In this document: positions 34,807 through 42,517 of the stretch, piece after piece
Position numbering within the stretch: the first letter of the stretch is position 1
Layout: every line of letters begins with the position of its first letter
Assembly: GCA_022820485.1 (NCBI GenBank)
Contig: JAJEFJ010000106.1
Location: forward strand, 1 to 64,000
Source: Candidatus Latescibacterota bacterium
GTDB lineage: Bacteria > Latescibacterota > UBA2968 > UBA8231
Reading direction: 5' to 3'
Length of the DNA stretch: 64,000 nt
Program-made: the position numbers and the translations under genes
Notes under the pieces: model-generated
The model's database searches: none
Seen by the model: only the letters and a program-made list of their open reading frames with translations
What the model was told of the DNA's origin: nothing

Positions 34807-36072
34807 CTACGACCCCTCCCACCGACTGACCACCTGCTGCTCCTTTTGCACGCGCTCGTACAGGGTCTGCCATTCTTGCGAGCCATCGTCCTCCAGAATC
34901 TCGGTACGCACGCCCTCTACGTAGGTTCCCGGCGCGTTGGGGTAGTCCATGTGTATGCAAGTGCCGTCAGGATAGACGATGGTGTTGATCAGCCGCGGTT
35001 TCGGATGGATGTAGAGTTGGCCTTGACGTGCGTGTTCGTCGAGTTTCTCCTGTGGCACACGGTATTTCTCAACCGCCGCCTCATCAACCTCGACGCCGAG
35101 GCCAGGCCCATCGGGAACCCGCTGGTGCCCGTTGATCACCCGAACAGGCTCAGTCAGCAGATGATGGCTGTACATATTGATACAGCTAATCGCCGGCCAC
35201 CGGGCGTGCGTTAGCACCGAGCCTAAATGGGCGTCCCATGTGGTCGTCAATCCATTGCCGACGATTTGCAACCAGAACGGCATGGAAACTTCCGCGGCGC
35301 ATTGCCCTTGGTGCATGGTCATTGATTTCCCGCCCCCAATCACAAAGCCGTCGCAAACTTCCTCGCGCACCGCCGTGAGAAACGGCGGCGAACCAAAGTG
35401 CATGGCCACCGGCCTGTTCACGGCCTGGCGGATCTGGCGATTGCCGAGAATGTCATCCTGCGGAATGGGCGTTTCAAACATGGCCACGTTTTCGTAGCGC
35501 TCGAGCTTCTTGATGATCGGAATGGCATTGGCCGCGTTCTCCCAAGAGCCGTTGGGATCGAGATCGAGATGGAAATGAGGGGGCACCACCTTGGATATGG
35601 CATCGACCTGCGCGACGATGTCGTTCCAGGGTCTCGGTTTGTTCTTGAGATTCGTGTACCCTTGCGCCACGGCCTCGGCCGCTTCCGCGGCCCAGTTTTC
35701 CGGTGAGGAGTGACTGCACCACCAAGAAATCGGCGTCCAGTCGCGCACTTTGGTGCCCAGCAGTCGGTGCACCGGTACTTCGAGTATCTTGCCGACCACG
35801 TCGAACAGCGCCATCTGCAAACCAGCGCCCAAGCTGTCTTCGTTCATCAGTTCGGCCGGACTTTGGCCGATTGTGCGCACAACCGCATCATCGGTCACGC
35901 GGCCGTAGGTGTAGTGAATGACGGTCTCGCCCCAGCCTACGTGGCCCGTGTCAGTGGTGACCTTACACAGCTCGAGGATGGACCAGTTGTAAACCGACTG
36001 GCGGGTTATCTCCTGCTGTCTAGGCGTGAACGGGACATCGACGATAATGCGTTCGACATTAGTGACTTTCAT
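34807..36072 (-). CDS. Enolase-superfamily (mandelate racemase/muconate lactonizing) enzyme
   Basis: A 421-residue enzyme with an N-terminal capping domain and a TIM barrel. The KxK motif is K143-N-K145, a metal-ligand D is at 170 (HLDLDPNGSW) and E is at 200 (AMFETPIP). The third ligand region, usually D/E, reads AMHFGSPP here, which is not the canonical form, so the assignment of that site is uncertain. Members remove or racemise alpha-protons of carboxylates, often dehydrating sugar acids. The product cannot be predicted. The 3' end abuts a dispersed repeat. Confidence 0.82.
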   Translation of the reverse strand: MKVTNVERIIVDVPFTPRQQEITRQSVYNWSILELCKVTTDTGHVGWGETVIHYTYGRVTDDAVVRTIGQSPAELMNEDSLGAGLQMALFDVVGKILEVPVHRLLGTKVRDWTPISWWCSHSSPENWAAEAAEAVAQGYTNLKNKPRPWNDIVAQVDAISKVVPPHFHLDLDPNGSWENAANAIPIIKKLERYENVAMFETPIPQDDILGNRQIRQAVNRPVAMHFGSPPFLTAVREEVCDGFVIGGGKSMTMHQGQCAAEVSMPFWLQIVGNGLTTTWDAHLGSVLTHARWPAISCINMYSHHLLTEPVRVINGHQRVPDGPGLGVEVDEAAVEKYRVPQEKLDEHARQGQLYIHPKPRLINTIVYPDGTCIHMDYPNAPGTYVEGVRTEILEDDGSQEWQTLYERVQKEQQVVSRWEGS

Positions 36073-36162
36073 GGGATTTTCCTTTCAGCAGAAATATCAA
36101 ATAGACGCCTGAATTCCTCAAAACTCAACGCCTATATCGCCATGCGATGTAACATAGGCGGG

Positions 36163-36441
36163 CTAGCCGAACAGCTTTAAGGCCCCGATGAGGCCCCACG
36201 TCGCCGCTTGCAGGGCAATGAACCACCGCAACAGACTCTCAAACTTCTTGTCGATTTTGTCTTCCAGCGCCACCCGGGTCGCGGCGATCTGGGCTTCGAG
36301 CGCCTCGCGGTTGGCGTCAACTTTGGTCTCGATACGACCTAGGCGGACGTCGATTTGCTCGATGATGCCCTCCAGCCGGGCAATGCGCCCCTCGTGCTCT
36401 AACAGATGGGGACGCTCCGGCGACGGATGGGATTCACTCAT
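36163..36441 (-). CDS. Small coiled-coil membrane protein
   Basis: A 92-residue protein: a polar N-terminus, a long heptad-patterned coiled coil (HEGRIARLEGIIEQIDVRLG through EALEAQIAATRVALEDKIDK) and one C-terminal membrane helix (FIALQAATWGLIGALKLF). This architecture is common in DUF1640-like and other small bacterial membrane proteins of unknown role. GGAGG lies 7 bp before the ATG at 36441; a TTG two codons upstream extends the frame but is less likely. Confidence 0.6.
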   Translation of the reverse strand: MSESHPSPERPHLLEHEGRIARLEGIIEQIDVRLGRIETKVDANREALEAQIAATRVALEDKIDKKFESLLRWFIALQAATWGLIGALKLFG

Positions 36442-36632
36442 TATCAAACCTCCGGCTTATTAAACAACAGTATAATACAGCGCGAAAAACCTCTACACCG
36501 GATAGTTGCAAAATTTATGCCACGGCGACCATGCAGGCGAGAAGACGGGGCCGTGCAGGGTGAAACTGTATCGGATACGACCCATCCATGAGACCTTTTA
36601 GGGGAAGAAGCATTTGGCAAATTAGGTGCCCA

Positions 36633-36645
36633 TGCGTAACGTCAG
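36633..36645 (-). repeat. CTGACGTTACGCA dispersed repeat (minus strand)
   Basis: An exact 13-bp copy in reverse orientation upstream of the GH32/43-like gene. It overlaps the in-frame ATG at 36632, which makes that upstream start unlikely to be the genuine one. Confidence 0.6.
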
Positions 36646-36721
36646 TAAGATAATTTCACCGCAACCAGCGAGCCAGTATTCAGAGTCCACTAACTGCCAC
36701 TATCACCGAAAGACTGCCGCA

Positions 36722-38287
36722 ATGACTGACCACAAAGCTCCCAGACGCCGCCCGCCCCGCATTCGCCTAAACTCGGGTGCCTGGAGTCCCCTAGTTGACA
36801 TGATCGACGTCTTTCCTGGACACCGTGGCTCCAGTCGGCACAACGAGCTAGAGCTCTACGACGCCCCCATTGGCATCCGCTTTGAAATCGAGGAGGCCGT
36901 CAAGTCCGAGCCGGTTCTGCAGGCGTCAATGGAGTGGGAAGGCACCCATGTCTCGCCGCTCTACATCTGGCAGCGGGACGGGCGCTATCACTTGCTCTAC
37001 GACAGCGGAGGCGGCCAGTGCTACGCGGTCAGCGACGATGCGTACAACTGGACGCGGCCCGTCCTGAACGAGGTCGAATTCAACGGCTCGTCCAACAACA
37101 ACCTGCTCGCCAACTCGTGCAAAGGGGCTACCGGAATCTTCGAAGACCCCAACGCACCTCCCGAGGCGCGCTTCAAGGCAATGGGCGGCCGCATGTACTG
37201 GTGCGATCCAGACACCGGCGAAGAGCTGTCTGGAGAAGAGCCGTCCCAGCGCATCAAGGCGGAACAGGAGCAAGAAAACTACACCGGTCCCCGAGCCGAA
37301 ATCACCGGCCACATGCTCGCCTGGACATCACCCGACGGCCTCCACTGGACGCCCCTCGCAGAGCCGCTGGCGTACCGGCCGGTCAACGGCGGCATATCGG
37401 CCCGCTACGACGAACACCGCGGCAACTACTTCGCTTACATCCAGCTAATGGGCTTCCCCGCCGAACTACTCAAAGGCATTGGCGTCAACAGACTCGAACA
37501 GGGCATGCAGATCCGCACGATCGGCTTTTCGCGCACCTCCGACTTTGCCAATTGGCCCGCTCCAAAGCTGATCCATCACCCCGATACCGAAGACCCGCCC
37601 GACATCAGCTTCTACGGTGCCAACTACTTCCCGTACCCAGGCCGCGACGACCTACACGGCATGTTCATCCCCGTGTACCACCAGATCGCCAGCACCATTG
37701 ACGGGCAAATCGCCTTCAGCCGCGACGGCCTCTACTGGTCCCGTCCCGAGCGCCGGCCAATCCTGCCGCTAGGCTCCGAGGGAGACGGCGACGAGTGCAT
37801 GGCCCACTTCTGGCGCAGCGGCCTCGTCGAACTGCCCGATGGCTACTGGGCCTGTCCATACGCGGCCTTCTCAGTCATTCACGATTGCCCAGCCGACAAG
37901 GTACCCGAGCTCTTTCCTTTGCGGCAGCCGCAGCAGATCCGCTGGGCGCGCTGGCGTCCACACCGGTTCTGCGGAATACGCGCCGACGCCGAGGGGTGCT
38001 TCTCCCTGCCCTCCCTCTTCCGCGTCCACGACGAGCTGCGCCTCAACTATCGCTGCGAACCGGGCGGCTGGGTCCAGATTGAACTGCTGGAAAAGCTGCC
38101 CTCGCTGATGCTCCCTGACGCCGACCCGCTGCCGGGGTTCACCTTTGACGAGTGCGACCGTCTAACGGGCGATAGCGAAGACCGTGTAGTAACCTGGCAA
38201 GGCCGCTCCAACATCTCCGCTGCCGGCGAAGCCGTCGGCATCCGGGTGCGCATGCTCGGTGCCAAACTGTTTGCCTATCGCGTCTAG
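36722..38287 (+). CDS. GH32/GH43-like beta-propeller protein
   Basis: A 521-residue soluble protein with repeated propeller-blade patterns seen in sucrose hydrolases and arabinanases: VSPLYIWQRDGRYHLLYDSG, MLAWTSPDGLHWTPL, IGFSRTSDFANWP, IAFSRDGLYWSRP, FWRSGLVELPDGYWACPY. The S-x-D-G-x-x-W boxes are clear. The canonical GH32 N-terminal WMNDPNG is absent, so it may be a divergent family 43/32 member or a non-enzymatic propeller. I chose the ATG at 36722; an in-frame start at 36626/36632 passes through a dispersed repeat. No signal peptide is seen. Confidence 0.62.
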   Translation: MTDHKAPRRRPPRIRLNSGAWSPLVDMIDVFPGHRGSSRHNELELYDAPIGIRFEIEEAVKSEPVLQASMEWEGTHVSPLYIWQRDGRYHLLYDSGGGQCYAVSDDAYNWTRPVLNEVEFNGSSNNNLLANSCKGATGIFEDPNAPPEARFKAMGGRMYWCDPDTGEELSGEEPSQRIKAEQEQENYTGPRAEITGHMLAWTSPDGLHWTPLAEPLAYRPVNGGISARYDEHRGNYFAYIQLMGFPAELLKGIGVNRLEQGMQIRTIGFSRTSDFANWPAPKLIHHPDTEDPPDISFYGANYFPYPGRDDLHGMFIPVYHQIASTIDGQIAFSRDGLYWSRPERRPILPLGSEGDGDECMAHFWRSGLVELPDGYWACPYAAFSVIHDCPADKVPELFPLRQPQQIRWARWRPHRFCGIRADAEGCFSLPSLFRVHDELRLNYRCEPGGWVQIELLEKLPSLMLPDADPLPGFTFDECDRLTGDSEDRVVTWQGRSNISAAGEAVGIRVRMLGAKLFAYRV

Positions 38288-38296
38288 GTTTCACCC

Positions 38297-39454
38297 ATGC
38301 CCCTCACCTTCCACTGCTCCGCCTGCCAGACCCCCTATCCCCAAGCCCCGGCCCCCTACCGCTGCCTCGCTTGCGACGCACCCCTCGAATGCCGGTCCCC
38401 CACCCCAACCTTCCCCCTCGACCAGATCGCCTCCCGCCCCGCCGACATGTGGCGCTTCCGCGAAGCCCTACCCCCGGTGGACGACCCCGTTTCTCTAGGC
38501 GAAGCCCGGACTCCTCTAATTCCCTTCGACCTAGAGGGTCTCACGGTCCTGGCCAAATGCGACCACACCCTGCCCACCGGCTCGTACAAGGATCGCGGAG
38601 CCGCCCTGCTCATGAGCTATCTACGCGCCTTGGGCATAGAGGAAGCAGTAGAGGATTCCTCGGGCAACGCCGGGGCCGCCCTAGCCGCGTACGCAGCCCG
38701 CGCCAAGGTGCGCCTCAAAGTCTTTTGTCCAGCTTCGGCCTCGGCGGGCAAACTGGTGCAGATCCGCCTGTACGGTGCCGAACTAGTCCCGGTGGAAGGC
38801 CCACGCCCTCGGGCCACCGAAGCTCTGCTCGAGTACATCGACCGCACTGGGGCCGTGTACGCCTCGCACCTGTGGCACCCCCTCTTTATAGAAGGCCTCA
38901 AAACCTTGGCTTTTGAACTAGCCGAGCAACTCGACTGGACCGTCCCCGACGCAGTAATCTGTCCGGTGGGAGCCGGCAGCATCTTGCTGGGCCTGTACCG
39001 CGGCTTCCTCGACTTGCAACAGGCCGGGCTAGTCAACCGCCTGCCGCGCCTCATTGCCGTCCAAGCCGAACACGTCTCGCCGCTGTACCAGGCCTTCCAC
39101 GCCGGTTTGGACGTGGTTCCCCCCGCCGCTTCTCCACGCCCCACCCAGGCCGAGGGCATTGCCTTACCCCGTCCGGTTAGAGACCGCGAAGTCATCACCG
39201 CCTTGCGCCAGTCAGAAGGTTCCGTAGTCGCCGTCTCCGAAGAGGCCATAGTCCGGGGCCTGCGCCAGTTGGGCCGGGCCGGTTTCTGCGTGGAGCCTAC
39301 TTCGGCTGTGATCTGGGACGGCCTGCGCCAAGCCCAGACTGCCGGGCTGGTGGAGCCGGGTCAGCGGATTGTAGCCGTGCTTTCGGGGCACGGCCTGAAG
39401 GCGGCCCAATCCATCGGCGCGTTGTTGACTGACTCAAGTCCATTAAATAACTGA
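38297..39454 (+). CDS. Threonine-synthase-like PLP enzyme with N-terminal zinc ribbon
   Basis: A 385-residue pyridoxal-phosphate enzyme of fold type II. An N-terminal zinc ribbon has C7-x2-C10 and C23-x2-C26. The PLP lysine is K98 in TGSYKDRG and the phosphate-binding loop is SSGNAG (121-126). The layout equals threonine synthase ThrC, which turns O-phosphohomoserine into threonine, but other beta-elimination/replacement enzymes look alike. It starts 9 bp after the previous gene's stop. Its TGA stop lies inside a CTGACGTTACGCA repeat. Confidence 0.78.
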   Translation: MPLTFHCSACQTPYPQAPAPYRCLACDAPLECRSPTPTFPLDQIASRPADMWRFREALPPVDDPVSLGEARTPLIPFDLEGLTVLAKCDHTLPTGSYKDRGAALLMSYLRALGIEEAVEDSSGNAGAALAAYAARAKVRLKVFCPASASAGKLVQIRLYGAELVPVEGPRPRATEALLEYIDRTGAVYASHLWHPLFIEGLKTLAFELAEQLDWTVPDAVICPVGAGSILLGLYRGFLDLQQAGLVNRLPRLIAVQAEHVSPLYQAFHAGLDVVPPAASPRPTQAEGIALPRPVRDREVITALRQSEGSVVAVSEEAIVRGLRQLGRAGFCVEPTSAVIWDGLRQAQTAGLVEPGQRIVAVLSGHGLKAAQSIGALLTDSSPLNN

Positions 39455-39463
39455 CGTTACGCA
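39451..39463 (+). repeat. CTGACGTTACGCA dispersed repeat overlapping a stop codon
   Basis: An exact 13-bp copy whose TGA (39452-39454) is the stop of the threonine-synthase-like gene. It heads a cluster of three different repeats. Confidence 0.65.
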
Positions 39464-39504
39464 CCTTTATGTAGCGTCTAGTGTCTGCGGTCCCACCCGG
39501 TGCC

Positions 39505-39524
39505 ATTCCCGTGCAAGCGGGAAT
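39505..39524. repeat. ATTCCCG...CGGGAAT hairpin element
   Basis: A 7-bp inverted repeat with a 6-base loop (ATTCCCG-TGCAAG-CGGGAAT). The ATTCCCG/CGGGAAT type is a common bacterial intergenic repeat. It may also end transcription of the upstream gene. Confidence 0.6.
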
Positions 39525-39563
39525 CCAGCCTTGCACCCAGTGCAGACTTCAGCGCGACAGCCC

Positions 39564-39596
39564 GTAGGGGCGGTTCGCGCTCCGCACCGCCCCTAC
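39564..39596. repeat. GTAGGGGCGG palindrome with longer loop
   Basis: Ten-base perfect arms, GTAGGGGCGG and CCGCCCCTAC, flank a 13-bp loop. It shares its outer sequence with the elements at 3243 and 34724, giving three members of one family. It lies upstream of the regulator promoter. Confidence 0.75.
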
Positions 39597-39626
39597 GCCG
39601 ATTTCCTTCCGTCCCTAAAAAAATAC

Positions 39627-39671
39627 TTGATTTATCTATTTAAATAGTGTATTATGTAAATAGAACACTAT
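39627..39671 (+). promoter_or_regulatory. Promoter with an inverted-repeat operator
   Basis: TTGATT (39627-39632) and TATTAT (39650-39655) are spaced by 17 bp, a good sigma-70-type pair. ATAGTGT (39644-39650) and ACACTAT (39665-39671) form a dyad over the -10 region and start site. YtrA-type GntR regulators bind such A/T-rich AGTGT/ACACT dyads in front of their own operon, so autorepression is likely. A TAAATAG-like stretch sits inside it. Confidence 0.68.
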
Positions 39672-39709
39672 TACAACAGGACAAAATCCCACCAGAAAGG
39701 AGTGAGACA

Positions 39710-40081
39710 ATGCCGCTCGATTTTGATCCCACTCGCCCCATCTATCTGCAGATCATTGAGGCGGTGAAAAAACGCACCGTCCAAGGCGTCTATCAGGCCG
39801 GAGGCCCTTTGCCGTCGGTGCGGGAAATGGCCAAGGAGATGGGCGTCAATCCCAATACCATGTCCAGAGCCTACATGGAATTGGAGCGCGAAGGATTCAT
39901 AACCACCCGACGCGGCGAGGGATCGTCGATAACCGAGAGCGCCAAACGCATCGACAGCGAGCGCCGCGCCCTAGCCGAAGCGGCGCGCGACCGCTTTGTC
40001 GCCGAGATCCGCGACTTGGCCCTCTCACAGGAACAAATCGACGACCTGCTGCGCGAAATTTCAGAGGAGGTGACGCTATGA
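39710..40081 (+). CDS. GntR-family regulator, YtrA subfamily
   Basis: A 123-residue repressor. The winged-helix domain reads DFDPTRPIYLQIIEAVKKR (about 4-22), PLPSVREMAKEMGVNPNTMS (recognition helix about 42-61) and REGFITTRRGEGS, with no large effector domain, as in YtrA. The ATG at 39710 follows AAAGGAG; the ORF is open to 39647 but those codons overlap the promoter and operator. It overlaps the ABC ATPase by 4 bp. It probably controls the three-gene operon through the dyad at 39644-39671. Confidence 0.88.
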   Translation: MPLDFDPTRPIYLQIIEAVKKRTVQGVYQAGGPLPSVREMAKEMGVNPNTMSRAYMELEREGFITTRRGEGSSITESAKRIDSERRALAEAARDRFVAEIRDLALSQEQIDDLLREISEEVTL

Positions 40082-40767
40082 TAGAAGTAAAGAACCTGTG
40101 GAAGCGATACGCCGGCGTGACGGCCTTGGGAGGCATCTCCCTAACCGTCGAAAAAGGCCGGGTAATGGGCATTCTCGGCGAAAATGGAAGCGGCAAAAGC
40201 ACGCTGTTCAAAATCCTCGCCGGCGTCGCCCACGCCAGCGAAGGCAGCGCGAGCGTCTCGGGCCAGCCGGTCGGCATCCAAACGCGCCGCATCACTTCGT
40301 ACCTGCCCGAGGTCAGCCCGTTTTACGACTGGATGCACGTCAGCGAGCAACTCGAATTCCTAGCCGCATTCTATCCCGGCTGGGACATGGACAAATCCCA
40401 CGAGTTGCTCGGCCTGATGAACGTCGATAGCCACCGGAAAGTCGGCACCCTATCCGATGGTCAGCGGGCGCGGCTAAAAGTAGTAGCCGCCTTCTCGCGG
40501 CCGAGCGAGCTGGTGCTCATGGACGAGCCGCTGGGACGGATTGACCCGCCGTCGCGTCGGCGCATTCTAGAAATTTTGCTGAGTGAGTTTCGCGTCGGCG
40601 AGCAGACGATTCTGATATCGACTCATCTCGTCAGCGAGGTGGAAGAGCTGATAGAAGAAGTGGCCTTCTTGCGCCACGGCGAGATCGCAGTCAGCGGCAA
40701 CATCGAAGAATTGAGACAAAATCGCGGTATGTCGCTCAGCGACATTTTCGAGGAGGTGGTATCGTGA
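40078..40767 (+). CDS. ABC transporter ATP-binding protein
   Basis: A 229-residue ATPase with Walker A GENGSGKS (34-41), a signature loop LSDGQ (canonically LSGGQ, so G to D), Walker B LVLMDEP and the D-loop region. It groups with ABC-2 exporters of the YtrB kind. It overlaps the regulator by 4 bp (ATGA) and the permease by 4 bp, so the three are co-translated. Such YtrA/B/C-type operons respond to cell-envelope antibiotics in Firmicutes; the substrate here is unknown. Confidence 0.9.
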   Translation: MIEVKNLWKRYAGVTALGGISLTVEKGRVMGILGENGSGKSTLFKILAGVAHASEGSASVSGQPVGIQTRRITSYLPEVSPFYDWMHVSEQLEFLAAFYPGWDMDKSHELLGLMNVDSHRKVGTLSDGQRARLKVVAAFSRPSELVLMDEPLGRIDPPSRRRILEILLSEFRVGEQTILISTHLVSEVEELIEEVAFLRHGEIAVSGNIEELRQNRGMSLSDIFEEVVS

Positions 40768-41555
40768 ATACTTGGAAGACGCTGTACATAAAGGAAATAA
40801 AGGACAACCGCACCCTGTTCGTCTTGCTGCCGCTGCTGACGGTCTTTCTCGAACTCGTTGCGGTACAGTCTTTCGACGACGGGCAGGTCGCCCCCTCGCC
40901 CCACTTCCTGTGGAGCTTGGTTCCCTATGCGTTTTTACTGATCCTGCCCTTTGTACTCAGCCACTCGTTCGCCCAAGAAGTTAAAGGGCAGACCCATTAT
41001 CTGCTTCTCTCCTTGCCGGTGTCGCGCACGCAAATTTTTGCGGCCAAAGCTGCGGCCGTGGCGACGCTCGGCATCGTCTTATTCGCATTGAGCAGCGCCG
41101 GTCTCATCGCCGTCCTTGGTAAATTGCATGCACTCGCAGTCCAGCATGACCACCCACAGTTTAGGCTCCCCCCGTTTAGCGGCATCGCAGTGGATATCCT
41201 AGTTGTCAGCGGCGTGGTTTATCTGTCGGCTATGGTGGTGATGATGGGCATTGCTGGTGGTGCTGCCGGTCTGAAGCTAGTGGTGCGGCGTTTTGCTGGC
41301 CTTGCTTCTACCGCATTCATCTTAGGCGTGTTGTACTTCTACCTTAGTACCATACCCGATGTGCTCGACTTACCTGAGATCTTCGGCACGTACGAAATTA
41401 CAATCTGGAGCGACTACGACGGGCCTGACGAGCCAATAGGAATAGATCCGGACTCCTTTGAGGTCAATTTCATGTTCCTCGCGTACTCGATCTTCGTCGG
41501 CCTGGCGTCCATGGGGATCGGGATGTGGCTGTTTGAAAAGCGGGCCGAAGCCTGA
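40764..41555 (+). CDS. ABC-2 type transporter permease
   Basis: A 263-residue membrane protein with about six helices (for example FLWSLVPYAFLLILPFVLSH and ILVVSGVVYLSAMVVMMGI). It is the membrane partner of the preceding ATPase, whose stop overlaps its start. Unlike the pair at 9290-12344 it has no large extracytoplasmic loops. It is probably an efflux component. Confidence 0.85.
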   Translation: MNTWKTLYIKEIKDNRTLFVLLPLLTVFLELVAVQSFDDGQVAPSPHFLWSLVPYAFLLILPFVLSHSFAQEVKGQTHYLLLSLPVSRTQIFAAKAAAVATLGIVLFALSSAGLIAVLGKLHALAVQHDHPQFRLPPFSGIAVDILVVSGVVYLSAMVVMMGIAGGAAGLKLVVRRFAGLASTAFILGVLYFYLSTIPDVLDLPEIFGTYEITIWSDYDGPDEPIGIDPDSFEVNFMFLAYSIFVGLASMGIGMWLFEKRAEA

Positions 41556-41602
41556 AATTCAGTGGTCGGTAGTCAAACTAGCCACCGGCCACTCGACAGC
41601 CT

Positions 41603-42496
41603 CTACGCCGATCGCTTGCGTTCGGCCCACGTGCGGCGCTTGCGGCGGTGCAATGCCACATCATCGCGGTAGGCTTCGGGGTCGCGGTCTAAGCCGGTCT
41701 CGCGGTCGAGGAAGAGCGGGAAGTCGGAGGCCGGGGGTTTGGCGTTGTGATAGGCGTTGGTGTAGGAACGCATGATGATGCGCTGCTCGCGGTTGAGCGT
41801 CTCAAGCCAAGCGGGATCGGACTGGAGGCGGTCGGCTGGGGTGACCCAAGCCGGGCAGTAGGCGTAGAAGATATTCTTGCGCACCACATCGCTCTCGTTG
41901 GGCTCGACGCGATGCCAGATGCTCGAGTGCATGAAGGTCATGGTGCCCTTGCGCGGGCAGACCACCCGTTCGCCCGGGATCGGCTCGTGGCTGTCGTACT
42001 CATCGACGTATTGCTTGCGGTGGCTACCGGGCAGGACCACTAGGTTGCCCATTTTGGCCCGTGGCAGGTCGGTCAGCCAGAAGCCGATCTTGATTTGCAG
42101 CGGCAAATCGGGCGAGAAGGTGCCGTACGGCACGGCGCGAGCACCGTCGGGATGCCAGATATTGTAGCGACTGCCGCCGGGCGGACGAATGAAAAACTGG
42201 CTCTGGTGCAGCTTGAGCAATTCGCCGAAGAGGTCGTAGGCGTAGCCGATGTGCCGGGGGTGATCAATCAGCGCGGCAAAGGCGGGATCGCGCTCGACGA
42301 TATTTTGGCAGCCAAAGGTCTCCCCCGCCCGGTATTTGGGGCTGGATTGGCAAACGCGATCGACCGCGGCTGTGAGTTCGTCGACGGCCGCTTGGTCGAG
42401 AGCGTCTTCAAAGAAGAGGATCCCCTCGCGATTGAAGGTTTCCCACTCGTCGTCGGTAAAGCCGGGCGGGGCGATGCGGTAGGCGGAATCGGTCAT
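41603..42496 (-). CDS. Phytanoyl-CoA dioxygenase-family protein (1)
   Basis: A 297-residue non-haem iron, 2-oxoglutarate-dependent oxygenase of the PhyH family. The iron ligands fit H115-x-D117 (IWHPDGAR) and a distal His near 195 (SSIWHRVEPN), with R206 for 2-oxoglutarate. The substrate cannot be inferred; bacterial members hydroxylate many small molecules. GGAGG lies upstream of the ATG. Three members occur within 10 kb of one another (here, 43862, 51151), differing in size and sequence. Confidence 0.82.
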   Translation of the reverse strand: MTDSAYRIAPPGFTDDEWETFNREGILFFEDALDQAAVDELTAAVDRVCQSSPKYRAGETFGCQNIVERDPAFAALIDHPRHIGYAYDLFGELLKLHQSQFFIRPPGGSRYNIWHPDGARAVPYGTFSPDLPLQIKIGFWLTDLPRAKMGNLVVLPGSHRKQYVDEYDSHEPIPGERVVCPRKGTMTFMHSSIWHRVEPNESDVVRKNIFYAYCPAWVTPADRLQSDPAWLETLNREQRIIMRSYTNAYHNAKPPASDFPLFLDRETGLDRDPEAYRDDVALHRRKRRTWAERKRSA

Positions 42497-42517
42497 GGTG
42501 GAGGCTCCTGTGTAAGG

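Noticed and set aside
36626..36721. Upstream start of the GH32/43-like gene
   Set aside because: The first codons run through a CTGACGTTACGCA dispersed repeat and show no family similarity; the ATG at 36722 was preferred.
40078..40767. ATPase at 40078 as the missing partner of the permeases at 9290-12344
   Set aside because: It is translationally coupled to its own permease at 40764 and lies 28 kb away; nothing links it to the earlier pair.
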